64,000 bases of DNA from Holzapfeliella saturejae (GTDB lineage Bacteria; Bacillota; Bacilli; Lactobacillales; Lactobacillaceae), in assembly GCF_037546065.1 (NCBI RefSeq), contig NZ_JAWMWG010000001.1, positions 1,135,620 to 1,199,619 on the forward strand, read 5' to 3'. The first letter of the stretch is position 1. Every line of letters begins with the position of its first letter. Below are positions 1 through 9,594 of the stretch, piece after piece. Made by a program: the position numbers and the translations under genes. The notes below the pieces were generated by a model, which saw nothing but the letters and a program-made list of their open reading frames with translations, was not told the origin of the DNA and made no database searches.

Positions 1-278
1 AAATTATTTTTAGAAATTTTGAAAAACAAAATAGAGGTAATAATTAAAAACAAGATAATAAAGACTAATTCTGAAAATTTAGTTAGCATGGCAATGATAC
101 TAATACTCATCATATAAGTTCCGAGCATTGAATTCGAATCAATAGTTTGATAATTAGGATTATAAGACAAGTTAGCAAAGAAAAAATAAACAGCGATTGC
201 TAGGGCAACTGCTGTTGCATAAACCGTAAAATAGCCAATATTACTTTTAAGGTCTTTGAGTGCGGCTTTAAAAATCAT
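1..278 (-). CDS. ABC transporter permease, FtsX/BceB type (N-terminal part only)
   Basis: The frame opens at ATG 278 and stays open to the window edge (about 92 residues), so only the N-terminus is present. It begins MIFKAALKDLKSN, has a hydrophobic segment at about residues 16-36, a short extracytoplasmic stretch and a second hydrophobic segment near residues 55-85. This is the pattern of FtsX-like permeases paired with MacB/BceA ATPases. Its start overlaps the end of the upstream ATPase gene by 11 bases, so the two are translationally coupled. With the adjacent response regulator and kinase this suggests a Bce-type transporter that senses or removes cell-wall-active peptides. The family call is secure from context; the substrate is inferred. 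Confidence 0.8.
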   Translation of the reverse strand, partial: MIFKAALKDLKSNIGYFTVYATAVALAIAVYFFFANLSYNPNYQTIDSNSMLGTYMMSISIIAMLTKFSELVFIILFLIITSILFFKISKNN

Positions 279-1026
279 AACCTTCACCTCCACCAACTGT
301 CGCTTGCATTTCAACAATTGACTCAAAGAAGGCTTGTCGACTATCTACACGATTAATTTGAGAAAAGAGTCGCCCATCTTTCACAAAAATAATCCGATCA
401 CAATAACTCGCCGCAAAAGGATCATGAGTAACCATTACTAAACTATGATGCTCACGATTCAACTGTGTCAAAAATTGCAGCAAGTAAGTCGCTGATTTTG
501 AGTCTAAACTGCCGGTTGGTTCATCAGCTAAGATCAACTCTGGTTCTTTGATAATAGCTCTAGCTGCACTAACTTTTTGCTGTTGTCCAGGAGACAAATC
601 AAATACATTTTGGTCGAGTAAAGCTTCAATATTTAACCGATTTGCAATATCAAAAATTTTTTCTTCAACATCTTTACGTTTAACCCGTAACGCTAGCAAA
701 GATAACTCGATATTTTCTTTAACAGTTAAGGAACTTAATAAGTTAGGGTCTTGAAAAATAAGTCCCATCTTTCTTTGGCGATTTTTAGCACGTTGACTAT
801 CAGAAAAATCCCTTAAATCAATGCCATCCATAGTAATTTTCCCAAATGATAAATAATCAATTTGAGCTAATAAGTTTAAGATAGTGCTCTTCCCTGAACC
901 TGAAGGACCCATAATCCCTAAAAATTCACCCTTCTCTAACTTAAAGCTTAAATTATCAAGTGCTTGAACTTGGTTAACCCCATATCCATATAATTTTGAA
1001 ACCTGATTAAATGTTATATAACTCAT
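268..1026 (-). CDS. ABC transporter ATP-binding protein, BceA/MacB type
   Basis: A 252-residue ATPase of the lipoprotein/antimicrobial-peptide export class. It has Walker A GPSGSGKST (residues 40-48), Q-loop FQDPNLL, Walker B LILADEPTGSLD (about 165) and the H-loop VTHD. The ABC signature reads LSPGQQQK instead of LSGGQ, which is unusual. The start was set at ATG 1026 because GGGGAG lies 7 bases upstream; a longer frame to 1065 has no ribosome binding site. It is coupled to the permease at 278 and divergent from the response regulator at 1115, matching Bce-type modules. It probably powers peptide detoxification and signals to the kinase through the permease. Confidence 0.88.
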   Translation of the reverse strand: MSYITFNQVSKLYGYGVNQVQALDNLSFKLEKGEFLGIMGPSGSGKSTILNLLAQIDYLSFGKITMDGIDLRDFSDSQRAKNRQRKMGLIFQDPNLLSSLTVKENIELSLLALRVKRKDVEEKIFDIANRLNIEALLDQNVFDLSPGQQQKVSAARAIIKEPELILADEPTGSLDSKSATYLLQFLTQLNREHHSLVMVTHDPFAASYCDRIIFVKDGRLFSQINRVDSRQAFFESIVEMQATVGGGEGYDF

Positions 1027-1114
1027 ATCAAACTCCCCTTGATTTTTTGACCCCAAAAACGTCATAATTTGTTATCCTTAATAATAACTAATTTAAATGA
1101 CAAGGTGAATACTC

Positions 1115-1789
1115 ATGTACAAAATAATGATTGTTGAAGATGACCGCACAGTGAACACACTGATTGCTGAAGCCATCGAAAAATGGCAAATGGAACCGAT
1201 TATCGTTGATGATTTTAATGATGTTGAAGAGCTCTTTTTAAAGACACAACCTCATTTGATTTTGATGGACATTAATCTTCCTGTATACGATGGCTTTTAC
1301 TGGAACCAACGGATTCGCTTACACTCTAAAATCCCAATTATTTTTATTTCCTCACGTAATACCAACATGGATATGGTTATGGCGATGAATATGGGAGCTG
1401 ATGATTACGTTTCTAAGCCTTTTTCAACTGACGTTTTAGTCGCTAAAATTAATGCGTTACTGCGTCGTACTTATAATTATAAAGATGATCATCAAGATAT
1501 TATTTCCTTGCATAATGTTACTTTAAATTTATCAAACTCGACCGTTAAAGTGAATGACCAAGCGATTGATTTATCAAAAAATGAATATAAGCTACTGCAA
1601 GTTTTAATGAATCAAAGTGGTCAAATTGTTTCAAGAGACCATTTATTGCGTAGTCTTTGGGAAGATGAACGCTTTGTTGATGATAATACACTAACGGTTA
1701 ATATTAATCGACTTCGTAAAAAAATTGAAGTGGCTGGTGCTAAAGACTTTATCAAGACTAAAGTTGGCCAGGGTTATTTGATCGAATAG
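1115..1789 (+). CDS. OmpR-family response regulator (BceR-like)
   Basis: A 224-residue two-component regulator. The receiver domain has acidic residues at positions 9-10, phosphoacceptor Asp52 (LILMDINLP) and the conserved Lys101 (VSKPF). A winged-helix DNA-binding domain follows at about 130-224, ending in the typical GQGYLIE. AAGGTG lies before ATG 1115. It is separated by 13 bases from the kinase gene and is divergent from the ABC ATPase, the standard arrangement of bacitracin/bacteriocin-sensing modules in Firmicutes. It probably activates the divergent ABC genes. Confidence 0.9.
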   Translation: MYKIMIVEDDRTVNTLIAEAIEKWQMEPIIVDDFNDVEELFLKTQPHLILMDINLPVYDGFYWNQRIRLHSKIPIIFISSRNTNMDMVMAMNMGADDYVSKPFSTDVLVAKINALLRRTYNYKDDHQDIISLHNVTLNLSNSTVKVNDQAIDLSKNEYKLLQVLMNQSGQIVSRDHLLRSLWEDERFVDDNTLTVNINRLRKKIEVAGAKDFIKTKVGQGYLIE

Positions 1790-1802
1790 TTAGGAGTAAG
1801 TT

Positions 1803-2873
1803 ATGATCTTTCTTAAATTTCTAAGGGACCAACTACCTTTTCTAGGATTGTTTATTGCATTGATTGCCATTATGAACGTTGTCCTTTGGCTCGACCCTAC
1901 CCAAAGTATTCACTGGTTTAATCTGCTTTATCTAGATGGCATTTGTTTATTGATTTTAGTCGGATTTACAATTGGTTCTTACTTAAAAAAGCGACCCTTT
2001 TTAATGGAGCTTTATTTTCGAACGCAATATCCTCATAAAAGCTATAATCAAACCCTCAAAACAGGTAAAAGTCAAAGTGAATTGATTTATCAAAAAGCAT
2101 ACAATACTTTAGTTGACTACGGTAAAGAAGAAAATTTAAAATTAATCAATCGACAAAATGACCAAACTGAATACGTTGATTCATGGGTTCATGAAATTAA
2201 AATCCCCCTAGCTGCCTTACAGCTTTTACAAGAAAACATTCAAACGCAAATTACGGATAATAAAAACCGACAAATCAAAACGGAAATTAGTCAAATTAGT
2301 CATTTGGTTGATCAAGTGCTTTATTACTCTCGTTTAGATAATTTTACGCAAGATTACCTCATCCAGCGTTACCGTCTGAAAAAAATTGTGAACCAAGTAG
2401 CATTAGAGAATATGACGACTTTTTTAGAAAAACATATTCAATTTGAACTTGAAGGCGAAGATACCCCTATTTTGACGGATCAAAAATGGTTAGCTTATAT
2501 TTTGACACAATTATTTTCAAATGCTTTGAAGTACACGCCTGATAATGGTTCTATCAAAGCCAAAATTATTCAAGACCATAAAGTTACTATCTTACAAATT
2601 ACCGATACGGGTGTTGGGATTCCAAAACAAGATATTTCCCGAATTTTTGACAAGGGATTCACGGGTGAAAACGGTCGTAAACAAGATAAAAAATCAACAG
2701 GTCTAGGTCTTTATCTTGCTCAAAAAATGGCTCAAAAATTAGGTCATGAGCTAACGGTCAGTTCTACCCCTGGTAAAGGAACCACCTTCTCTATTCAATT
2801 TCCTTTTTTATCTTATTATAATGATGAAAACCAAGATAATAATTTATCCTACAAAAAAAGAACAAAAGCTTAG
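1803..2873 (+). CDS. Intramembrane-sensing histidine kinase (BceS-like)
   Basis: A 356-residue kinase. Two transmembrane helices (about 12-31 and 43-60) are separated by only about ten residues, so there is no extracellular sensor domain. This is the hallmark of kinases that take their signal from a partner ABC transporter. The phosphoacceptor is His130 in SWVHEIKIP, followed by the ATPase domain with an N-box (FSNALKYTPDNG), DTGVGIP and GLGLYLAQKM. TAGGAG precedes ATG 1803. It lies directly downstream of the response regulator and ends at a hairpin terminator shared with the converging copper ATPase gene. The family call is strong; the inducing peptide cannot be told from sequence. Confidence 0.9.
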   Translation: MIFLKFLRDQLPFLGLFIALIAIMNVVLWLDPTQSIHWFNLLYLDGICLLILVGFTIGSYLKKRPFLMELYFRTQYPHKSYNQTLKTGKSQSELIYQKAYNTLVDYGKEENLKLINRQNDQTEYVDSWVHEIKIPLAALQLLQENIQTQITDNKNRQIKTEISQISHLVDQVLYYSRLDNFTQDYLIQRYRLKKIVNQVALENMTTFLEKHIQFELEGEDTPILTDQKWLAYILTQLFSNALKYTPDNGSIKAKIIQDHKVTILQITDTGVGIPKQDISRIFDKGFTGENGRKQDKKSTGLGLYLAQKMAQKLGHELTVSSTPGKGTTFSIQFPFLSYYNDENQDNNLSYKKRTKA

Positions 2874-2888
2874 GCTTTTGTTCTTTTA
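2855..2888. terminator. Bidirectional rho-independent terminator (kinase / copB)
   Basis: A 14-base arm ending in CAAAAGC, a 4-base TTAG loop and the complementary arm run into T-rich sequence on both strands. It sits between two converging genes and overlaps the end of the kinase gene. Confidence 0.85.
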
Positions 2889-2892
2889 TTTT

Positions 2893-5031
2893 TTAAGCTT
2901 TAAATTTTAAAGTCATGGCATTAATTGCAACAATAACTGTTGATAAGGACATTAAAACTGCCCCGACAGCTGGATTAAGCATAAAGCCAATTGGTGCTAG
3001 AATACCTGCAGCTAGTGGTAAGGCTAAGATATTATAACCTGCTCCCCACCAGAGGTTTTCTACCATCTTACGTTTAGTTAACTTCGTTAATTCAAATAAA
3101 GCTAGAACTTTATCCAGCGATTGACTAGTTAACACGACATCTGCTGCATCAATAGCAACGTCAGTCCCTGAACCAATAGCAACACCAATATCTGATGCAG
3201 CTAGCGTTGGAGCATCATTAATCCCATCACCAATCATCATAACACGGTGTCCTTTGTGATGTAATTGGTGGATATAGTCTAATTTATCTTGGGGCAACAA
3301 TTGTGCCTGTACTTCTGTAATACCTAACTGATCAGCTACTTTTTGAGCAGTTAACGCATTATCACCTGTTAGCATAACGGGTGTAATATTTTGAGCTTTA
3401 AGTTTTTCAATAAATGATTTAGCTTCTGGTTTAATTTTGTCACCTGTAGCCACAACCGCTAACACTTCTTGGTCAGCAATTAAATAAGAAACCGTCAAAC
3501 CTTGAGCGGCTAAACTTTGATAACTAGTTGCATCTACTGATAAGTTATGTTGATCTAGGTAAGATTTTGAAACGATCTGATACGTTTTGCCAGAAACACT
3601 TCCTGACAAGCCGACACCTTTAATAGCATTCACTTCTTCAGGTGCATCAAAATGAATTTGTTGATCAGTTGCAAATTTGACAATACTTTTGGCAACAGGA
3701 TGACTGGATTGTGATTCTAAGGCTGCTGCAATAGCTAAAGCTTCTTCTTTAGAAATTTTTTGACTGAGACTTTCAAAATGAGCCACCTCAAACTTACCAT
3801 CAGTTAAGGTTCCTGTTTTATCTAATGCAATATAATCAATTTGTGAAGTCAATTCAATCACGTCACGGTTTTTGATTAATAGACCATTAACCGCTGAAAG
3901 TGACGTAAATCGAGCCGTCACAAGTGGAATAGCCAGTCCTAAGGCATGTGGACATGCAATAACCAAGACAGTTACTAACACAAGAAATGCATTGGCTACT
4001 GTGCCAAAGAACAACCAAGTAATAAAGGCAACTAAACCAACTAAAACTGCTGCATAAAATAGCCAACCAGCTACTTTATCAGCCAAGGTTTCAACTTTTG
4101 ATTTGTTTTGTTGAGCGTCCATGACTAATTGTTTAATTTTTGAAAGATAGCCACTGTTTCCAACACCAGTAACTTGAACCAAAATTGTTCCATCTTCATT
4201 AGTTGAACCACCAATAACGGTTTCACCAGCTTCTTTAGCAACGGCTTTAGATTCACCTGTTACTAAAAATTCATTAACTTGTGTATTTCCTTTGGTAATA
4301 ACACCATCAGCTGGGATTGTTTCGCCGGCTTTAATCATAAGTGTTTGATTTTCTTTAACTTCAGATAATAACACTTCATGAGCATGGCCGTGTTCATCTA
4401 CCAGTTGTGCTTTTTCAGGTAATAATTTTGATAAATTATCAAGGGCATTATTAGCCTGCATCGTCGCATTCATTTCAATCCAATGACCAGCAATCATAAT
4501 GACGATTAGCGTTGCTAGTTCAAAGAAAAAGTTCATTGTATGTTGATGGAAGAATTCATTTGCAACAAAGGAATACAAACTATAAAAGTAAGCAACACTA
4601 ATTCCCATTGCAACCAAAGTCATCATCGCAGGTGATCGATGTTTAATCTCATCTTTTGCACCGAGTAAGAATGGTGCCCCACCATAGAAATACAAAATAG
4701 TTGATAAAATTAATACTAACCATTGCGAACCCGGAAATTCAAATTGAAAAAATAAAGGAACATCCATCATTGGTGATAAGAAAACTACCGGAATAGCCAA
4801 AATTAACGAAATAATTAATTTTTGTTTCAAATTACCCATGTGCGCCATGCCATGGCCATGCATACTGTGGTCCATTCCACCATGATCATGATTCATGTGT
4901 GAATGATCCATGTGCATATGATTGTGGTCATGATTCATGTGATCACTATGATTCATAGTTGAATGATTACTGTGGTCCATATGTGAATGGTCCATATGAT
5001 GTTGATGATTGTCGTGTTTTTGATTTTTCAT
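2893..5031 (-). CDS. copB: Copper-translocating P1B-type ATPase, CopB class
   Basis: A 712-residue heavy-metal ATPase. The first ~70 residues are almost entirely His, Met, Asp, Asn and Ser (repeats like MDHSH and MNHDH), a soft-metal-binding tail with no CxxC domain. Then come transmembrane helices, the TGES actuator motif, the intramembrane CPH motif (ACPHALG) that defines CopB rather than CopA, DKTGT, an SSHP motif in the nucleotide domain and GDGINDAP. CopB proteins export Cu(I)/Ag(I) from the cytoplasm. ATG 5031 was chosen (GGGGG about 7 bases upstream); an in-frame TTG at 5034 is also possible. It stands alone, with no copY, copZ or copA next to it and no CopY box seen. Confidence 0.93.
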   Translation of the reverse strand: MKNQKHDNHQHHMDHSHMDHSNHSTMNHSDHMNHDHNHMHMDHSHMNHDHGGMDHSMHGHGMAHMGNLKQKLIISLILAIPVVFLSPMMDVPLFFQFEFPGSQWLVLILSTILYFYGGAPFLLGAKDEIKHRSPAMMTLVAMGISVAYFYSLYSFVANEFFHQHTMNFFFELATLIVIMIAGHWIEMNATMQANNALDNLSKLLPEKAQLVDEHGHAHEVLLSEVKENQTLMIKAGETIPADGVITKGNTQVNEFLVTGESKAVAKEAGETVIGGSTNEDGTILVQVTGVGNSGYLSKIKQLVMDAQQNKSKVETLADKVAGWLFYAAVLVGLVAFITWLFFGTVANAFLVLVTVLVIACPHALGLAIPLVTARFTSLSAVNGLLIKNRDVIELTSQIDYIALDKTGTLTDGKFEVAHFESLSQKISKEEALAIAAALESQSSHPVAKSIVKFATDQQIHFDAPEEVNAIKGVGLSGSVSGKTYQIVSKSYLDQHNLSVDATSYQSLAAQGLTVSYLIADQEVLAVVATGDKIKPEAKSFIEKLKAQNITPVMLTGDNALTAQKVADQLGITEVQAQLLPQDKLDYIHQLHHKGHRVMMIGDGINDAPTLAASDIGVAIGSGTDVAIDAADVVLTSQSLDKVLALFELTKLTKRKMVENLWWGAGYNILALPLAAGILAPIGFMLNPAVGAVLMSLSTVIVAINAMTLKFKA

Positions 5032-5053
5032 CAAACTACCCCCTTCAAAATTT

Positions 5054-5089
5054 AACTTTCTAGCATAAGTATACCACTTAACTAACTTT
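5054..5089 (-). promoter_or_regulatory. Probable promoter of copB
   Basis: On the minus strand TTACAA and TATACT are separated by 16 bases, about 30-60 bases upstream of the copB start. The match is moderate and no operator palindrome is obvious. Confidence 0.4.
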
Positions 5090-5115
5090 TTGTAAGTATC
5101 AATTTAAATTTAGGC

Positions 5116-5147
5116 AAAAAAAAAGCACCAATATAACTATTGATACT
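5116..5147 (-). terminator. Rho-independent terminator after ptsH
   Basis: The minus-strand transcript forms AGTATCAATA-GTTA-TATTGGTGCT (10 pairs, two of them G-U) followed by an uninterrupted run of T. It ends the ptsH transcript before copB, so ptsH is transcribed without any partner downstream. Confidence 0.85.
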
Positions 5148-5179
5148 AAAATAACCACTTGGCTATTAAAAATTATGTC

Positions 5180-5443
5180 TTAAACAAGACCTTCTTTTTT
5201 CATTGTTTCGTCAATTGCATCTAAAGCTGCAGAAGCATCGTCGCCATCAACACTGACAACAACATCTGACCCTTGTCCCACACCTAAAGACATAACACCC
5301 ATGATTGATTTTAAATCAACGGTTTTGCCTTGGTATTCTAAGGTAGATTTTGAATCAAATTTACTAGCTGTCTGAACTAGTAATGTTGCTGGACGTGCAT
5401 GAATCCCAGTTTCGGATGTAATGTGATAGTCGCGTTTTTCCAT
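5180..5443 (-). CDS. ptsH: Phosphocarrier protein HPr
   Basis: An 87-residue HPr, the usual length. It has the EI-dependent phosphorylation site His15 in GIHARPA and the regulatory Ser46 in [11 protein letters not shown], so it can serve both PTS phosphotransfer and HPrK/CcpA control. The start is firm: AAAAGGAG lies upstream of ATG 5443. In most Lactobacillales ptsH is followed directly by ptsI (enzyme I). Here it is followed by a strong terminator and then copB, so enzyme I must be elsewhere or absent. The divergent neighbour is clpE, as in related genomes. Confidence 0.96.
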   Translation of the reverse strand: MEKRDYHITSETGIHARPATLLVQTASKFDSKSTLEYQGKTVDLKSIMGVMSLGVGQGSDVVVSVDGDDASAALDAIDETMKKEGLV

Positions 5444-5601
5444 GTCTATCTATCTCCTTTTAAATAAAAATGGACTGAAGAAATTAAGTCTTCTCCTACA
5501 ATTAAAGATTATCATTTTTTACCTTAAATAACAATAAGTATATTCCCATTGCAGACCCTTATCTTAACATTTTTAATTATTTTTTGTAAGTTAATTATAG
5601 T

Positions 5602-5628
5602 TTAGCACTTGAAATATGAGAGTGCTAA
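5602..5628. promoter_or_regulatory. CIRCE element (HrcA operator) of clpE
   Basis: TTAGCACTT, nine bases, then GAGTGCTAA: the CIRCE inverted repeat (consensus TTAGCACTC-N9-GAGTGCTAA) with one mismatch in the left arm. It covers the -35 box and most of the spacer of the clpE promoter, so HrcA bound here would block transcription until heat shock. I did not find a convincing CtsR heptad repeat nearby. Confidence 0.9.
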
Positions 5629-5637
5629 AAGTATAAT
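5609..5637 (+). promoter_or_regulatory. SigA-type promoter of clpE
   Basis: -35 TTGAAA (5609-5614), 17-base spacer, -10 TATAAT (5632-5637). It overlaps the CIRCE element and gives a leader of about 55-60 bases before ATG 5701. Confidence 0.85.
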
Positions 5638-5700
5638 GAACATATTCCTTTTGAAAGTCTCACTCGCTTTCAAATTTTTCAAAAGAAAGGTGTGAATGAT

Positions 5701-7866
5701 ATGGTTTGTCAAAACTGTCATCAAAATGATGCTACAATCCATCTTTATACAAGTGTTAATGGTAGTCGTAAAGAATTAAATCTTTGCCAAAACTGTTATC
5801 AACAAATGAAGAATCAACAAAACAATGCTGAATTTTTTAATTCAAAACAAGACGATAATAATGATAATATCTTTGGATTTTCTAACTTCGACGATTTATT
5901 CGCACAATTAAATCAAGGTAATCCAAATGCTAAACAACAACAAAGTAGTAATAAAGGTAACGGTGGTGATAACACCCTACTTGGTCAATTTGGTGTTAAC
6001 TTAACTGATCAAGCTAGAAAAGGTAAAATCGATCCCGTTATCGGTCGTGATAAAGAAGTGGCTCGTGTCATTGAAGTCCTAAACCGTAGAACTAAGAATA
6101 ATCCTGTTCTAATTGGTGAAGCAGGTGTTGGTAAAACAGCCGTTGTTGAAGGACTTGCCCAACAAATTGCTGATGGTGCCGTTCCTTCTAAATTACAAAA
6201 TCGTAAAGTCGTTCGCTTGGATGTGGTTTCTCTTGTCCAAGGAACTAGTATGCGAGGTCAATTTGAACAACGTATGCAACAACTTATGAATGAACTTAAA
6301 CAAGATCCAGATATCATCTTATTTATCGATGAAATCCATGAAATCGTGGGTGCCGGTAATGCTGATGGTGGTATGGACGCTGGTAACGTCTTAAAACCTG
6401 CTCTTGCTCGTGGTGAAATTCAATTAGTTGGGGCTACAACATTTAGTGAATACCGTACTATTGAAAAAGATGCTGCTTTAGCTCGCCGTTTCCAACCTAT
6501 TCAAGTTAAAGAACCTAGCGTTGATGAAACTGTAAAAATTTTACATGGTCTTCAAAAGAAATATGAAGATTACCACCATGTTAAATACGATGAAAAAGCA
6601 ATTACAGCAGCAGCTAATCTATCTAACCGCTACATTCAAGACCGCTTCTTACCAGACAAAGCGATTGATTTACTTGATGAAGCTGGTTCTCGTATGAACT
6701 TAACTATTCCAGCTGTAGATACTCATACGCTCAAAAAACGCATTGATGAAGCTGAAAAGTTAAAACAAGATGCACTTAAACAAGAAGATTACGAAAAAGC
6801 AGCTTACTACCGTGATCAAATTGAAAAATATCAAAAGATGAATGAAAGTAATTCTGAGGATCCTGACAAGATGCCTGTTATTTCTGAAAGAATCATTGAA
6901 AAAATTATTGAAGAAAAAACAAACATCCCTGTTGGCGATTTGAAAGAACAAGAACAATCTCAACTTATTCATCTAGCAGATGACCTGAAAGAACATGTTA
7001 TTGGTCAAGACAAGGCCGTTTCTGAAGTTGCTCGTGCAATCCGCCGTAACCGTGTTGGTTTCAACAAGTCTGGTCGCCCTATTGGATCATTTATGTTTGT
7101 GGGTCCAACTGGTGTGGGTAAAACTGAACTAGCTAAACAACTAGCTAAACAATTATTCGGTACCAAAGACTCTATGATTCGTTTTGACATGTCTGAATAT
7201 ATGGAAAAACAAGCAGTTTCAAAATTAATCGGTTCTGCTCCGGGTTATGTTGGCTATGAAGAAGCTGGACAACTAACTGAAAAAGTTCGTCGTAACCCTT
7301 ATAGCTTAATTTTACTAGATGAAATTGAAAAAGCTCATCCAGATGTTTTACACATGTTCTTACAAATCTTAGATGATGGTCGTCTAACTGATTCACAAGG
7401 ACGTACGGTTTCATTTAAAGACACAATTATCATCATGACTTCTAATGCTGGACAAGCTGTTCAAGAAGCTAGCGTTGGTTTCAGTGCAACCATGAATGGC
7501 GAAAATCATTCAGTTGTTAACCGTCTAACTGATTACTTCCAACCTGAATTCTTAAACAGATTTGATGATATTGTTGAATTTAAACGTTTACCAAAAGAAA
7601 GTCTGATTAATATTGTCAGTCTAATGATTAATGATACTAATGACATGATTCAAGATAAGGGACTTTCTATTCATGTGACTGAACCTGCTAAAGAAAAATT
7701 AGTTGATTTAGGTTACAACCCTGCTATGGGTGCACGTCCATTACGTCGTGTTATTCAAGAAATGATTGAAGATAAAGTAGCTGATTACTACCTAGAACAT
7801 CCGCAAGATAAACAACTTGAAGCACGTGTTGAAAACGATGAAATTAAAGTGACAAAAGCAAACTAA
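5701..7866 (+). CDS. clpE: ATP-dependent Clp protease ATPase subunit ClpE
   Basis: A 721-residue HSP100 chaperone that unfolds proteins for ClpP. The N-terminal zinc finger (two CxxC pairs, CQNC within the first 10 residues and CQNC near residue 30) distinguishes ClpE from ClpC. Two AAA+ modules follow: Walker A GEAGVGKT with FIDEIHE, and Walker A GPTGVGKT with LLDEIEKAH. Between them is a UVR-like coiled segment ([16 protein letters not shown]). ATG 5701 was chosen because AAAGG ends 10 bases upstream; the in-frame GTG at 5692 lies too close to that site. CIRCE in the promoter indicates HrcA control, whereas this family is usually described as CtsR-controlled. Confidence 0.96.
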   Translation: MVCQNCHQNDATIHLYTSVNGSRKELNLCQNCYQQMKNQQNNAEFFNSKQDDNNDNIFGFSNFDDLFAQLNQGNPNAKQQQSSNKGNGGDNTLLGQFGVNLTDQARKGKIDPVIGRDKEVARVIEVLNRRTKNNPVLIGEAGVGKTAVVEGLAQQIADGAVPSKLQNRKVVRLDVVSLVQGTSMRGQFEQRMQQLMNELKQDPDIILFIDEIHEIVGAGNADGGMDAGNVLKPALARGEIQLVGATTFSEYRTIEKDAALARRFQPIQVKEPSVDETVKILHGLQKKYEDYHHVKYDEKAITAAANLSNRYIQDRFLPDKAIDLLDEAGSRMNLTIPAVDTHTLKKRIDEAEKLKQDALKQEDYEKAAYYRDQIEKYQKMNESNSEDPDKMPVISERIIEKIIEEKTNIPVGDLKEQEQSQLIHLADDLKEHVIGQDKAVSEVARAIRRNRVGFNKSGRPIGSFMFVGPTGVGKTELAKQLAKQLFGTKDSMIRFDMSEYMEKQAVSKLIGSAPGYVGYEEAGQLTEKVRRNPYSLILLDEIEKAHPDVLHMFLQILDDGRLTDSQGRTVSFKDTIIIMTSNAGQAVQEASVGFSATMNGENHSVVNRLTDYFQPEFLNRFDDIVEFKRLPKESLINIVSLMINDTNDMIQDKGLSIHVTEPAKEKLVDLGYNPAMGARPLRRVIQEMIEDKVADYYLEHPQDKQLEARVENDEIKVTKAN

Positions 7867-7901
7867 TGATTAACTTAATAAAAATAGTAAACAGACAGAC
7901 A

Positions 7902-7934
7902 AAAAGACACTAGCATAATTGCTAGTGTCTTTTT
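7902..7934. terminator. Bidirectional terminator (clpE / prfC)
   Basis: Perfect 13-base arms around AAAAGACACTAGC with a 6-base ATAATT loop, flanked by A and T runs, between the converging clpE and prfC. Confidence 0.9.
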
Positions 7935-7941
7935 ATATAAT

Positions 7942-9540
7942 CTAAACTTCTTTTTCATTAAATCCTGCTTCAAGTTCAACATCAGGATACTTATCATGGA
8001 ACCAACGCATTGCAAAATCATTTTCAAATAAGAACAATGGTTGGTCAAAACGGTCTTTAACTAATAAGTTACGTGAAGATGACATACTTGGATCAAGTTG
8101 TTCTGGTTTAATCCAACGAGCTGTTCTTGACCCAATTGGTGTCATCACAACTTCAGAGTTGTATTCATTCTTCATACGATATGAGAACACTTCAAATTGC
8201 AATTGACCCACTGCACCCAGAATATATTCATTAGTTTGATAGTTACGGTAAAGTTGGACCGCACCTTCTTGAACTAGTTGCTTCATTCCTTTATGGAATG
8301 ATTTTTGCTTCATCACATTTTTTGAAGTGACTTGCATAAATAATTCAGGGGTAAATTCTGGTAGTTTTGGATATTCGATTTTGGCTTTACCCGAGTAAAT
8401 ACTGTCACCAATTTGGAAGTTACCTGTATCATATAACCCAACAATATCACCTGCAACAGAAGTTTCAACTTGTTCACGTTCACTTGACATGAATTCAGTT
8501 GCATTATTCAAGCGGATTTTTTGGCCAGTTCTTGCCAATGTGATATCCATTCCTTTGTGGAATTCACCTGACTTAATACGAACAAACGCAATACGGTCAC
8601 GGTGAGCTGGATTCATATTAGCTTGGATTTTGAAAACAAATCCTGAAAATGTTTCATCACTCGCTGCAATTGTTTTTTCGCCATCATTAACTTCTGAACT
8701 TTCAGGAGCTGGTGCATATTGTAAGAATTGATTCAAGAAACTTTCCACACCAAAGTTTGTCAAAGCTGATCCAAAGAATACAGGTGTTTGTTGTCCTGCC
8801 AGTACTTTTTCTTCATCGAATTGGTTACCAGCTTCAAGTAGTAGCGAAACATCTTCCATTGTTTGCTGGTAAATTGATTCTTCTTTTAATGGATGGTTAC
8901 CTTCTAGTTCGCCATCACTATCTAATTTTAAGAAGCGGTCTTGACCTTCTTCGGGACGATATAGTTCAATATGGTGTTCACCAATATCATAAAGTCCACG
9001 TAGTCCTTTACCCATCCCTATAGGCCAGTTCATTGGATACCCTTCAATATTCAGTAATTCCTCAAGCTCTGTAATCAAGTCAAGCGGTTCACGACCATCA
9101 CGGTCAAGCTTATTAATAAAAGTAAAAATTGGAATACCACGTTGTTTAACAACTTTGAATAGCTTTTTGGTTTGAGGCTCAATACCTTTGGCAGAGTCAA
9201 TTACCATCACAGCTGCATCAACAGCCATTAAAGTACGGTAAGTATCTTCAGAGAAATCCTCATGTCCTGGTGTATCTAAAATGTTAACGTGCTTCCCATC
9301 ATAATCAAATTGTAAAACCGAACTCGTTACACTAATCCCACGTTGTTTTTCGATTTCCATCCAGTCACTCGTTGCAAAGTTCCCAGATTTTTTAGCTTTA
9401 ACAGTACCAGCTTTACGAATAGCCCCACCTTGTAGTAAGAGTTGTTCCGTAATGGTTGTTTTCCCTGCATCGGGGTGAGAAATAATGGCAAAGGTTCTTC
9501 TTCTATCGACTTGCTGCTTTAAATTATCCAAATTTTTCAT
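7942..9540 (-). CDS. prfC: Peptide chain release factor 3 (RF3)
   Basis: A 532-residue translational GTPase that recycles RF1/RF2 from the ribosome. It has G1 SHPDAGKTT, the switch region with RGISVTSS, G3 DTPGHEDF and G4 FINKLDRD, followed by EF-Tu domain-2-like and RF3 C-terminal regions; the length fits the family. Start: ATG 9540 matches the family N-terminus ([18 protein letters not shown]), but AAGG directly abuts it. ATG 9549 is an alternative. A frame to 9573 would run into the terminator of the preceding gene and is unlikely. Confidence 0.94.
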   Translation of the reverse strand: MKNLDNLKQQVDRRRTFAIISHPDAGKTTITEQLLLQGGAIRKAGTVKAKKSGNFATSDWMEIEKQRGISVTSSVLQFDYDGKHVNILDTPGHEDFSEDTYRTLMAVDAAVMVIDSAKGIEPQTKKLFKVVKQRGIPIFTFINKLDRDGREPLDLITELEELLNIEGYPMNWPIGMGKGLRGLYDIGEHHIELYRPEEGQDRFLKLDSDGELEGNHPLKEESIYQQTMEDVSLLLEAGNQFDEEKVLAGQQTPVFFGSALTNFGVESFLNQFLQYAPAPESSEVNDGEKTIAASDETFSGFVFKIQANMNPAHRDRIAFVRIKSGEFHKGMDITLARTGQKIRLNNATEFMSSEREQVETSVAGDIVGLYDTGNFQIGDSIYSGKAKIEYPKLPEFTPELFMQVTSKNVMKQKSFHKGMKQLVQEGAVQLYRNYQTNEYILGAVGQLQFEVFSYRMKNEYNSEVVMTPIGSRTARWIKPEQLDPSMSSSRNLLVKDRFDQPLFLFENDFAMRWFHDKYPDVELEAGFNEKEV

Positions 9541-9568
9541 CCTTATCATATTCTTTATTACACACAAA

Positions 9569-9590
9569 GACATCGACCAAAGTCGATGTC
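9569..9590 (-). terminator. Terminator after the CNNM/CorC gene
   Basis: Perfect 9-base arms GACATCGAC/GTCGATGTC with a 4-base loop; the minus-strand transcript continues TTTGTGTG. The T-run is short, so termination may be partial and allow read-through into prfC. Confidence 0.65.
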
Positions 9591-9594
9591 AATT

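Noticed and set aside
1027..1114. BceR-type operator in the divergent spacer
   Set aside because: A GTTAT/ATAAC repeat is present near 1072-1092 but is short and AT-rich; not enough to call a binding site.
3872..4057. Plus-strand open frame inside copB
   Set aside because: Lies opposite conserved P-type ATPase membrane motifs; no ribosome binding site.
4840..5020. Short repeated CAT/CCAT-rich units resembling a repeat array
   Set aside because: They encode the His/Met-rich N-terminus of CopB in frame; no spacer structure of a CRISPR array.
5640..5690. CtsR heptad operator upstream of clpE
   Set aside because: TTGAAAG and TTTCAAA segments occur but not as a GGTCAAA direct repeat; only the CIRCE element is convincing.
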